Of a stretch of DNA of 19,100 nucleotides, positions 1-6,536 are shown in pieces. Numbering within the stretch: position 1 is the first letter of the stretch; every line of letters begins with the position of its first letter. A program made the position numbers and the translations under genes. Under the pieces are notes generated by a model. The model was not told where the DNA came from, did not search any database, and was given only the letters and a program-made list of their open reading frames with translations. The stretch is from Gammaproteobacteria bacterium (GTDB lineage: Bacteria; Pseudomonadota; Gammaproteobacteria; Pseudomonadales; Litorivicinaceae), in NCBI GenBank assembly GCA_002717305.1, contig PBDH01000033.1, forward strand, positions 1 to 19,100, written 5' to 3'.

Positions 1-1220
1 GTCAGAGTATCTTCAGCGACTACAATAGCATCATCAACAATTATCCCTAGCGCCATGATCATCCCGAAGAGGCTGATCATATTAATCGTCCCACCGAACA
101 GCCACAGGATACCGAGTGTCGCGAGAAACGAGACCGGGATACCAAGAGTGACCCAAAAAGCAACGCGCTGATTTAAGAATAGATATAGAATGATGATGAC
201 AAAGAATAGTCCGGTCAGCCCATTTTTCAGAAGCAGGTTGATGCGATCATTTAAATACTGCCAACGTTCATCAAGAACGATCAGTTCGGTGCCTGCGGGC
301 AATCGTGGCGTAGTTTCTGCGATCCATTGGTTAGTAATCTCTGCCATTGTAAGCGTTGAGTCATTCTCGGTTCGTTGTGGAATAATCTCCACAGCGAGTT
401 GGCGTTTGTGAGTCAGATAGGGTGCTTTCGGATTTACACGATCGCGCACGGTCGCGATGTTACCAAGGCGCACCCCAACCGGTGACCCGTCTAATGAAAT
501 AACGGTATTGGCGATATCGATTTGGTTTCGTGCTTGTTCCAAGCTCCGCAGTTGGCGCTCACCGTCGTTGCGACCGGTGGTCCCCGCAGGCAAATCGCGA
601 GCTTGAGTCAAAATTCGGTCTGCGAGCGAATCCAGAGTGAGCCCCAGAGACGCTATGGTTTCAGTACTGGTTTCGATTTGTATTTCACGAGCCGGTAGGC
701 CTCGAAATTCCACTCTCCGAATGCCTTTTGCCAAAAGTTCTTGTTCAGCTTTCAGTGCAAGTTTTTGTAGCTCAAAAGGAGTTAGTGGTCCTGTAATAAG
801 AAGATTTGAGATATTCTCGTACCTTGTCAGAGGGGACACTATAGGATCTTCGGCTCCTTCAGGAAGGATTAGATTTTGTTTAATGCGCTGGTTAATGTCG
901 TCAAGCGCCTGTGAAAGATTAGCTCCCTCCACCAACTCGATTCGAAAGTTTGCAGACCCAAATTGGCTGGTCGCGTCAATCGAGTCGATACGTGCTAATT
1001 CCTTTATTGATTTTTCAATTGGAACAGTAAGACCGATTTGCACGTCTTCAGCTGTCGCGCCAGACCAGGGCGCCGAGATGATGATGATATCTAGATCAAA
1101 ACTCGGAAAAAACTGTGTCCGTAATCGATCAATACCGATCAGACCGGTGATTATCATGACCACCATTAAAAGATTGGCGGCAACTCTGTGTTTGGTAAAC
1201 AGATGCACAAAGGAAATCAC
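1..1220 (-). CDS. RND efflux transporter permease (AcrB/HAE1-like), 3' end outside window
   Basis: Inner-membrane proton-driven pump subunit, working with the adaptor encoded just upstream and presumably an outer-membrane channel. I translated the minus strand by hand: it is open for 406 codons and runs off the left edge, so the C-terminal part is missing. It starts at a GTG that shares a GTGA overlap with the adaptor's TGA, implying translational coupling. A first transmembrane helix lies at about residues 13-30, then the periplasmic porter region, then TM2-TM4 from about residue 335. TM4 carries GIIVDDAIVVAED with the paired aspartates at about 396-397, which match the AcrB Asp407/Asp408 proton-relay pair. 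The substrate cannot be read from sequence; a drug/solvent (HAE1) class fits better than a metal class because no metal-site methionine cluster was noticed. Family assignment is firm, specificity unknown. Confidence 0.93.
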   Translation of the reverse strand, partial: MISFVHLFTKHRVAANLLMVVMIITGLIGIDRLRTQFFPSFDLDIIIISAPWSGATAEDVQIGLTVPIEKSIKELARIDSIDATSQFGSANFRIELVEGANLSQALDDINQRIKQNLILPEGAEDPIVSPLTRYENISNLLITGPLTPFELQKLALKAEQELLAKGIRRVEFRGLPAREIQIETSTETIASLGLTLDSLADRILTQARDLPAGTTGRNDGERQLRSLEQARNQIDIANTVISLDGSPVGVRLGNIATVRDRVNPKAPYLTHKRQLAVEIIPQRTENDSTLTMAEITNQWIAETTPRLPAGTELIVLDERWQYLNDRINLLLKNGLTGLFFVIIILYLFLNQRVAFWVTLGIPVSFLATLGILWLFGGTINMISLFGMIMALGIIVDDAIVVAEDTL

Positions 1221-2446
1221 TGAATAATCTCAACCTTCAGGCCAGTGACGGCAGCCGGTAGTCGGGACACAAGGATTTGGTCACCATTTTGGATGTTAGG
1301 TGACCGCACCAGGATTTCGGTCTTTGTGGGTCCTGGTCGTTGCCCTAGGTGCTCAACCTTAAGGGCTTCAAGGGTGCTATCCGAAGTAACGCGATATATA
1401 AGGTTACCGCCATAAAGAGCATCTGTCGGGAGAACAGCGACGGATGGCTCAGCCACTAATTGGATAGAGACCGATAAGACACTTCCTGTCGGTGGCAGTT
1501 GGGCGTTTGAAATAAAGAACGAATCGATGGATCCTGTGTTATCGCGCACCGCTCCACTGACCCGAGTTAGTTTTAGGGAATCCCCACGGTCGGTGGAGGC
1601 GATGACTGGGGTTTGCGTACTGAGTGCATTTGACAAAATAAGGCCGATGGAAGCGGGAACCTGAACTCGAATTTCGCGTCCAGAATCAGGTGCAAATGTC
1701 AGTAAGTTTTGGTTAGCTTGCACTCGGTCGCCAGACACAACGTCTACGTTGATGACTTGTCCGTTTGCGGGTGCTTTGACCTTTGTCGACTTGAAGTCGC
1801 GAGTGGCCGCGCGCACCTCAGCTCTGAAACGTTGAATTGCTGTCGTCAGTTGGGTCCGCTTGGATTTCACGGTTGCTAAGGCGAGTTCTCTACGATTGAT
1901 TTTTAGTTTTTGGCTGACAACTGCTTGCCGAGCGGTGTCCAAGTCTTCTTCGCTGGTCAGATTCCGCTTTTTCAGATCTAAAATTCGAGCTAGTTTGTGT
2001 GAAAGGATGTCTAGAGTCTCGAGGTCCAGATCCAATGCCTCCGTATCTTTTGTCTCGGTGGCATTCAGGGCAATGAGGCCGGCTTTAGCATCCTCGAGGT
2101 TGGCCCTAGCGCGTGAGAGTTTGATTTCAGCATCCGTGGAATCAAGCTCTATTAGTAAATCACCTGCGAACGCGCGAGTTCCCTCTCGGGCATAGAGAGC
2201 TGCGACATCAGTTGGAATTCTTGCTTTGAGCGTTTGGGTGTCAGGATTTTGCACTGCGCCAAACCCATTGAAGACCGGAGAGATGGTTTGAAGGCGGGCA
2301 TGTTGTGTTGATACCCGCCAGGCGAAAGGAATTCGCTCGATAGGCTCAGCTTTTAATTTTGACTGAGTAAGTTGGATAAAACCACCGACTCCGACACTAA
2401 AAATAACGAGCCCGGCAACGAATGATTTGACTGGAAACTGTCTCAT
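1217..2446 (-). CDS. RND efflux periplasmic adaptor (HlyD/AcrA-like membrane fusion protein)
   Basis: Periplasmic adaptor bridging the RND pump and an outer-membrane channel. The N-terminus has one hydrophobic segment (about residues 8-26) that would anchor it in the inner membrane, with no lipobox cysteine. Next come a first half of a lipoyl/barrel-sandwich domain (around ARIPTDVAALYAREGTRAFAGD), a long charged alpha-helical hairpin (LSRARANLEDAKAG through RAEVRAATRDF), then the second lipoyl half (STKVKAPANGQVINVDVVSGD) and beta-barrel and membrane-proximal domains. I start it at the ATG at 2446, giving 409 residues, because AAAGG sits about 7 nt upstream. An in-frame TTG at 2470 would add eight residues but has poorer ribosome-site spacing. 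It is 57 bp downstream of csrA on the same strand and overlaps the pump gene by 4 nt. Confidence 0.92.
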   Translation of the reverse strand: MRQFPVKSFVAGLVIFSVGVGGFIQLTQSKLKAEPIERIPFAWRVSTQHARLQTISPVFNGFGAVQNPDTQTLKARIPTDVAALYAREGTRAFAGDLLIELDSTDAEIKLSRARANLEDAKAGLIALNATETKDTEALDLDLETLDILSHKLARILDLKKRNLTSEEDLDTARQAVVSQKLKINRRELALATVKSKRTQLTTAIQRFRAEVRAATRDFKSTKVKAPANGQVINVDVVSGDRVQANQNLLTFAPDSGREIRVQVPASIGLILSNALSTQTPVIASTDRGDSLKLTRVSGAVRDNTGSIDSFFISNAQLPPTGSVLSVSIQLVAEPSVAVLPTDALYGGNLIYRVTSDSTLEALKVEHLGQRPGPTKTEILVRSPNIQNGDQILVSRLPAAVTGLKVEIIQ

Positions 2447-2482
2447 TGGAAACCTTTGCTTATCAAGCAAGGTTATACGCGG

Positions 2483-2494
2483 CTCTCCGGAGAG
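2483..2494. repeat. 12-bp perfect palindrome in the csrA-adaptor gap
   Basis: CTCTCCGGAGAG is self-complementary. On the minus strand it can form a short hairpin with CCGG at the tip, plus outer GG/CC pairs. No T-run follows, so it is not a standard intrinsic terminator. It may be a regulatory hairpin in the leader of the adaptor gene, or an operator. Confidence 0.5.
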
Positions 2495-2503
2495 GCCAGA
2501 AGT

Positions 2504-2707
2504 TTACAAACCGACAGCTATATCTTGACCGCCAGAATCTTGATTGTCATTCTGAATCTTAACGTAGATCTCTTCCCGATGAATATCGACAGACTTGGGA
2601 GCGTTAATCCCGAGTCGAACATGATTGCCGAATAATCCTAAAATCGTGACTGACACGTCATCGCCGATAATGATCTTTTCACCAATTTTTCGACTTAATA
2701 CCAACAT
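2504..2707 (-). CDS. csrA: Carbon storage regulator CsrA
   Basis: Homodimeric RNA-binding protein that binds GGA motifs in mRNA leaders and controls translation and stability of many transcripts. The 67-residue product opens with MLVLSRKIGEKIIIGDDV and continues through GINAPKSVDIHREEIY. The RNA-contacting residues L4, R6 and R44 fall exactly where the family has them. Length is normal (usually about 60-70). The reading frame extends upstream to 2854, but that 49-residue extension (with TKKTLRKERENEP before the true start) is not part of CsrA. I start at the ATG at 2707, with AAAGGG 10-11 nt upstream. Four GGA triplets lie within about 52 nt before the start. The gene heads the minus-strand run toward the efflux genes rather than sitting beside lysC/alaS, as it does in many gammaproteobacteria. 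Identity is very secure. Confidence 0.98.
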   Translation of the reverse strand: MLVLSRKIGEKIIIGDDVSVTILGLFGNHVRLGINAPKSVDIHREEIYVKIQNDNQDSGGQDIAVGL

Positions 2708-2717
2708 GGGTTCATTT

Positions 2718-2759
2718 TCCCTTTCTTTCCGTAGCGTCTTTTTTGTCCAACTTATGTCC
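2718..2759 (-). promoter_or_regulatory. csrA leader with clustered GGA motifs (possible CsrA autoregulatory sites)
   Basis: On the minus strand GGA occurs at 2757-2759, 2746-2748, 2728-2730 and 2718-2720. The last falls in the ribosome-binding region (AAAGGGAAAA). E. coli CsrA is known to repress its own translation through several leader GGA sites, one over the Shine-Dalgarno sequence; this layout is similar. Binding is inferred. A TTGACG (2786-2791, minus) could be a -35 element, but I see only a poor -10 match after it. Confidence 0.4.
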
Positions 2760-2846
2760 TGAACATTGCTATTAATTTTTTGGACCGTCAACTGTTTTTG
2801 CACTAAACACGTAAAAATTTCCCCAATTTTTTGAAAGAAAGTTGCC

Positions 2847-2902
2847 AAACTCACTTTTTTGTCTAAGTTTTGTACTCTTCTAAAAGAAGAAAACTCACTT
2901 TT
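2847..2902. repeat. Pair of 12-bp direct repeats flanking a small inverted repeat
   Basis: AAACTCACTTTT is present at 2847-2858 and again at 2891-2902, 44 bp apart (about four helical turns). Between them TCTTCT (2876-2881) and AGAAGA (2885-2890) form a 6-bp inverted repeat around AAA. The block lies between divergent csrA and the YqfO-like gene, so a regulator-binding region is plausible. No known regulator can be named. Confidence 0.55.
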
Positions 2903-2923
2903 ATTTTGGTGTGGGGGTGACTT

Positions 2924-3247
2924 GTGTACAAATTAGTGATTTTCGTACCCGACGAGGCTAAAGAACCCCTCAAAGAGGCATTGTTCGCAGCGGGTGCAGG
3001 GGCACTAGGCGCCTACAGTTATTGCTCATGGGAGTGTCTCGGTGTTGGTCAATTTTTACCCGGCGATTCATCGAACCCGCATATTGGTTCCGTTGGTATG
3101 ATCGAACAAGTTGAAGAGTGGCGGGTTGAGATGTTGGTACCTGATACTGTTCTGGAGCCGGTCAAGAACGCTTTGTATGCTGTGCATCCATACGAGGAGC
3201 CTGCGTTCGATTTAGTTCGCTTAGAGGATATCCAGCCACGAACCTAA
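2924..3247 (+). CDS. YqfO/NIF3-like small protein
   Basis: A 107-residue protein matching the stand-alone YqfO-type domain, also found inserted in some NIF3-family dinuclear-metal proteins. Recognisable features are MYKLVIFVPDEAKEPLKEAL at the start, the AAGAGALGAYSYCSWECLGVGQF stretch split around CSW, GSVGMIEQVEEWRVE in the middle, and AVHPYEEPAFDLVRL near the end. The fold is ferredoxin-like, and the biochemical function of the stand-alone form is not established. It starts at a GTG with GGGGGTGA about 5 nt upstream. It is transcribed away from csrA and converges with the zinc-ribbon Nudix gene: its TAA and the Nudix TAG overlap by 4 bp. Family assignment is confident; function is not. Confidence 0.9.
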   Translation: MYKLVIFVPDEAKEPLKEALFAAGAGALGAYSYCSWECLGVGQFLPGDSSNPHIGSVGMIEQVEEWRVEMLVPDTVLEPVKNALYAVHPYEEPAFDLVRLEDIQPRT

Positions 3248-3795
3248 ACCCTAGCAGATGTAGGAGTTTCCTCGCGGTCAATGCAGTGTAACGAGAAACT
3301 CCCCTTCTCTAGGTCTTGTTTCACTTGGATCAATGTGTCGCGAACTGTGTGAAACGCAAGCTCATCCCAGGGGATTTCGTTTATTGAGAAGAGCCTCGTC
3401 TCGAGACTTTCCGGTCCTGAGTCATATTGGCTGCCGTTAAGGTATGCTAAGTACAACATGTAAACCTGACTAATCCTAGGTATCGATGTGACAACGTAGA
3501 GTTGATCAAGATCAGGAGTTGCTCGCGCTTCTTCCCAAGTCTCACGCAAGGCGGCTTGGGCCACTGTTTCTCCGTTTTCCATAAAACCTGCTGGCAGAGT
3601 CCACAATCCATAGCGAGGTTCAATCGCTCGTTTACAAAGAAGAACTTTGGTTTGATCGAGAACAACGCATCCCGCGATGATTTTCGGGTTCTGATAGTGA
3701 ATCATTCCGCATTGTTCACACAGATCGCGGGGCCGATTATCACCTTCTGGTACTCGACGAATGGTTGCCTCACCACAGTTTGAGCAAAAGTTCAT
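3244..3795 (-). CDS. Nudix hydrolase with N-terminal zinc ribbon
   Basis: Predicted pyrophosphohydrolase of 183 residues acting on a nucleoside-diphosphate-linked substrate. Residues C4, C7, C26 and C29 form a CxxC...CxxC zinc ribbon like that preceding the Nudix domain in NudC-like and related enzymes. The Nudix box lies at about residues 70-92: GFMENGE, then seven residues, then RETWEE, giving the catalytic G-x5-E-x7-RE-xx-EE metal site. The usual glycine after EE is arginine (EARA), a pattern I recall for this subfamily. The ATG at 3795 has GGAG 6-7 nt upstream. Substrate is unknown; NADH, FAD and ADP-ribose are all possible. It is divergent from a second, unrelated Nudix gene and converges on the YqfO-like gene. 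Confidence 0.92.
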   Translation of the reverse strand: MNFCSNCGEATIRRVPEGDNRPRDLCEQCGMIHYQNPKIIAGCVVLDQTKVLLCKRAIEPRYGLWTLPAGFMENGETVAQAALRETWEEARATPDLDQLYVVTSIPRISQVYMLYLAYLNGSQYDSGPESLETRLFSINEIPWDELAFHTVRDTLIQVKQDLEKGSFSLHCIDREETPTSARV

Positions 3796-3836
3796 AGGGG
3801 TCTCCGTTAATTTTTTCTATACTAGCCGAATGTATT

Positions 3837-3893
3837 TAACGAAACAGATTGTTAAGAAAAAATTTATCCTAACGAACCTGAGCACTTAACGAA
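3837..3893. repeat. Three TAACGAA repeats in the Nudix-Nudix divergent region
   Basis: TAACGAA occurs at 3837, 3870 and 3887, the last two followed by C. Spacings are 33 and 17 bp. A candidate regulator site, but the two downstream copies lie inside sequence that probably codes for the N-terminus of the CoA-pyrophosphatase gene, so chance or coding constraint is possible. Confidence 0.25.
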
Positions 3894-3921
3894 CTGTCGT
3901 GAGCGAGCAGCGGTTGCGTTT

Positions 3922-4416
3922 GTGATATCAGGTCTTGAGAATCCTAGTCTTACACTCTGTGTTAAAGCACAATATTTGCGTACTCATGCTGGAGAGGTTT
4001 CGCTTCCTGGAGGGAAACTTGAATTGTGCGATCAGTCGGCAAACTGCGCGGCATTGCGTGAGCTATCTGAAGAAACTGGTCTTCTGCTTTCTGGCAATCA
4101 TGCACTCGGTTTTTTGAACCCAATCCAGAGCCTGCACGAGTTATCAGTAATGCCTTGCGTCTTTTGGTCTGATGAAGCGCTTGAAGGTTATCCATGTGAA
4201 GAAGAAATAATAAGCGTGTTTTCCATTCCGTTGTTTGAGTTTATTGAACAACAACCTACATTTGATCGTAGCCGACATCGCGCTTCTAAGTGCTCGATGC
4301 CAAGATGGCGGCTTGCTGATGAAGAGATCTGGGGCTTGACTGCTTTAATAATCGAGGACTTTTTCTTGATGGTATTCAATCATCGATTTTCGCTACATCC
4401 GCTTTCCATGCCCTGA
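3922..4416 (+). CDS. CoA pyrophosphatase-type Nudix hydrolase (NudL-like), 5' end disrupted or frameshifted
   Basis: Predicted to cleave CoA or its derivatives to 3',5'-ADP and phosphopantetheine. The core reads LRTHAGEVSLPGG, then 15 residues, then RELSEETGL, with NudL-like spacing, and the C-terminal EEIWGLTALIIEDF matches the family. The first conventional start is the GTG at 3922 (164 residues), but it cuts into the first beta strand. In the same frame upstream, without ATG, GTG or TTG, codons read NCRERAAVAFVISG, which is what family members carry there. The frame stays open back to a TAA at 3853-3855. An ATG at 3830 in another frame gives MYLTKQIVKKK and would join it through a -1 shift at an A6 run (3857-3862). 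Alternatives are an ATT start at 3862, a sequencing error or a decaying gene. Its 3' end overlaps corE by 41 bp, convergently. Confidence 0.8.
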   Translation: MISGLENPSLTLCVKAQYLRTHAGEVSLPGGKLELCDQSANCAALRELSEETGLLLSGNHALGFLNPIQSLHELSVMPCVFWSDEALEGYPCEEEIISVFSIPLFEFIEQQPTFDRSRHRASKCSMPRWRLADEEIWGLTALIIEDFFLMVFNHRFSLHPLSMP

Positions 4417-5671
4417 TCGAACGGACCCGATTGTCTTGGATGGCTAAAACCTCAAGCCGATAGTTTTCGTATTTTATACTGAGACTATTCTCAGGAATAA
4501 ATTCTAATAATTCGACAATCACCCCGCTGACCGTGCGCGGTCCGTCGGTTGGTAATTCCCATTTGAGAATACGATTTAGATCACGTACCGTTGCTGAGCC
4601 ATCGATTATAAATGTTCCATCACCTTGAGGATTAACATCTGGTGAAGTTTCCTGAATATGATCTGTTGTAAATTCACCAACAATCTCTTCAAGGATGTCA
4701 TCGATCGTGACTAGGCCCTCGATTTCACCATATTCATCGACAACGATAGCGAGTCGTTCTCTTTCCTTCTGAAAATTAAACAGTTGGGTATGCAAGGCAG
4801 CGCTTTGGGGAATGAAATAGGGCTCCTCACATAGCTCAACCAAGCGACTTTTAAATTCTTGTTCGTTTCCCAATATTTCCTGATCGTCTATTAATTTAAG
4901 TGCAGTTCGCGCATGTAAAATGCCAGCTAAGTTTTCAATATCCTCATTGAATACGGGAAGACGGGTATGTTGTGTTGATCGTAATTGGGTGATCAGTTCT
5001 TCTATTTCATCGCTAAGATCGAGTCCAATGAAATCGCCGCGTGGAACCATAATTTCGTCGATCTGAACTCTTTCGAGATCAAGGATCGATAAAAGCATCC
5101 CATGGCGCCGAGTGGGTATGCGGTGCTCACTTTGCATCATAAGCGTGCGCAGTTCCTCTTTCGTGAGTCGATCCCGGTTCGAACGCTCCAGATTAATTCC
5201 AAGCCCTCGCAATAATCCGTTGGATAGCAGGTTAGTCATCCAAACGAGAGGATAGGCAATGCGTAGTAGCGGCATTAAAACAAAGCTGGCTGGACCAGCT
5301 ATTCTCTCTGGGTACAGTGCCGCAAAGGTTTTGGGCGTGACTTCTGCAAAGATAAGAATAACGAGCGTTAACAGACCGGTCGCGATAGCCAATCCAGCAT
5401 CGCCAAAAATCCTAACAGCGAGGACTGTTGCAATTGCGGATGCAAGGATATTTACAAAATTGTTACCGATTAGGATCAAACCAATTAGACGATCAGGACG
5501 CTCGAGTAATGACAAGATTCGGCGGGCTTCTTTTGAGCCCTCTTCGGCCCGATGCTGAAGCCTAACGCGACTAATAGCCATCAATCCTGTTTCGGAGCTT
5601 GAAAAAAAACCGGATAGGATTATCAGTAGCAGTAAGACCCCGAATAAGACTTCGTTCGAAATTTCACTCAA
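4376..5671 (-). CDS. corE: CorE/YfjD-like CNNM-CBS membrane protein (HlyC/CorC family)
   Basis: Inner-membrane protein of 431 residues, probably involved in divalent cation (magnesium or cobalt) efflux or homeostasis. Domain order: a DUF21/CNNM transmembrane region (about residues 1-190, with FSSSETGLMAISRVRL, LIGNNFVNILASAIAT and FAEVTPKTFAALYPE), a CBS pair (about 200-330, with MVPRGDFIGLDL and LAIVVDEYGEIEGLVTIDD), and a C-terminal CorC/HlyC domain (about 345-425). It aligns along its length with E. coli YfjD from memory. The start is a TTG at 5671, chosen because the protein then begins where YfjD does; the ribosome site is weak. It lies 12 nt after ypjD, the same neighbour as in E. coli, and likely shares its transcript. 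Ion specificity is not decided by sequence. Confidence 0.93.
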   Translation of the reverse strand: MSEISNEVLFGVLLLLIILSGFFSSSETGLMAISRVRLQHRAEEGSKEARRILSLLERPDRLIGLILIGNNFVNILASAIATVLAVRIFGDAGLAIATGLLTLVILIFAEVTPKTFAALYPERIAGPASFVLMPLLRIAYPLVWMTNLLSNGLLRGLGINLERSNRDRLTKEELRTLMMQSEHRIPTRRHGMLLSILDLERVQIDEIMVPRGDFIGLDLSDEIEELITQLRSTQHTRLPVFNEDIENLAGILHARTALKLIDDQEILGNEQEFKSRLVELCEEPYFIPQSAALHTQLFNFQKERERLAIVVDEYGEIEGLVTIDDILEEIVGEFTTDHIQETSPDVNPQGDGTFIIDGSATVRDLNRILKWELPTDGPRTVSGVIVELLEFIPENSLSIKYENYRLEVLAIQDNRVRSIRAWKADVAKIDD

Positions 5672-5683
5672 AACTGTAGACCG

Positions 5684-6472
5684 TCATAAGATGAATTCCA
5701 GAATCGCTTTGCTTCCAAGATAGCCGATGCACAGTAAGGCTGCTGCCCCAATCGCTGTTTTTCGCATCGTACTTGTTACGCCACCTTTTTTTAGATGTTG
5801 CCAGAGGGCAAGTGCCATACCGAGCCACGCGACTAGGGAAAGTACCGTTTTATGTGCGAGCTTCTGTCCCCAGAAGTCCTCAACGTATATGAAGCCAGTG
5901 ATGAGTGCGGTAGTTAGGATGATCCAAGCAGTCTGCACCGTCCGCAAAAAAAGATGCTCCATTGCGTCCAATGGTGGCAGTACCACAATCAGATGTGTTA
6001 TCAGTCGCTCTTTTAGTTTTGCGTGCTGCCATGATAAGAGGATTGCAAGAGTTCCAGCGTAAGCGACGGCTCCAAATGCAATAACTGACGTCGCAACGTG
6101 CAGACCGGTCTCAAACGTTATGGGCTTCATTTGGCTCGGTGCGGGTACTGTCGTTAGGGTCACAAGTGTCAACAATCCAGTGAGAGGAGAAACACCGATT
6201 AGTAGCGTATTTACTGGATGCTTGAAACTTGAAACTAGGACGATCGAAAGCAAAAGAGCGCCGAGTAGGGTTCCCATTAGGCCAGTGGTAGGCCGACCAC
6301 CATTTTCATCTAGTCCCACTAACACTAAAATAATGGCCATGATGCAACCAATAAAACCAAGAATTAACGAGCCCTTGTTACGCGCTTCACCTTTCTTAAA
6401 GGCTGCGAGTTGAACTATCCCTGATGCGACAAGTGCTGTTGTTGCGAGTATTCCCGAAACTAAAAAAGACAT
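5684..6472 (-). CDS. ypjD: YpjD-like CcsA-family inner-membrane protein
   Basis: Polytopic membrane protein of 262 residues with about eight hydrophobic segments, belonging to the cytochrome c assembly (CcsA/CcmC) superfamily. FETGLHVATSVIAFGAVAYAG, split around the conserved histidine, and LAHKTVLSLVAW near the end are the recognisable blocks. The tryptophan-rich WWD haem-handling motif of true CcmC/CcsA proteins is not seen, so a direct role in haem attachment should not be assumed. E. coli YpjD sits next to ffh and corE in the same divergent arrangement, which supports the name. The ATG at 6472 has AGGA three to four nt upstream. Only 64 bp separate it from ffh, so the two promoters must be compact or overlap. 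Confidence 0.9.
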   Translation of the reverse strand: MSFLVSGILATTALVASGIVQLAAFKKGEARNKGSLILGFIGCIMAIILVLVGLDENGGRPTTGLMGTLLGALLLSIVLVSSFKHPVNTLLIGVSPLTGLLTLVTLTTVPAPSQMKPITFETGLHVATSVIAFGAVAYAGTLAILLSWQHAKLKERLITHLIVVLPPLDAMEHLFLRTVQTAWIILTTALITGFIYVEDFWGQKLAHKTVLSLVAWLGMALALWQHLKKGGVTSTMRKTAIGAAALLCIGYLGSKAILEFIL

Positions 6473-6536
6473 TTTCCTACTCTGGGTTGATTTTTCGCTA
6501 TCATAGTCCGTTCGAACTTTATGCTAAAGAGAACTC

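Noticed and set aside
637..1227. A 196-codon open frame on the plus strand opposite the RND pump gene
   Set aside because: The minus strand encodes a clear AcrB-type protein over the same bases; the plus-strand translation shows no domain and is a codon-bias shadow.
2708..2854. An N-terminal extension of CsrA reaching back to 2854
   Set aside because: CsrA proteins start at MLVLSR; the extension has low-complexity, AT-rich coding and the true ATG has its own ribosome site.
6473..6536. Specific promoter calls for ypjD and ffh (TTGATT, CATAGT, TATGCT)
   Set aside because: Promoters must exist here, but no -35/-10 pair has acceptable spacing, so naming one would be guesswork.
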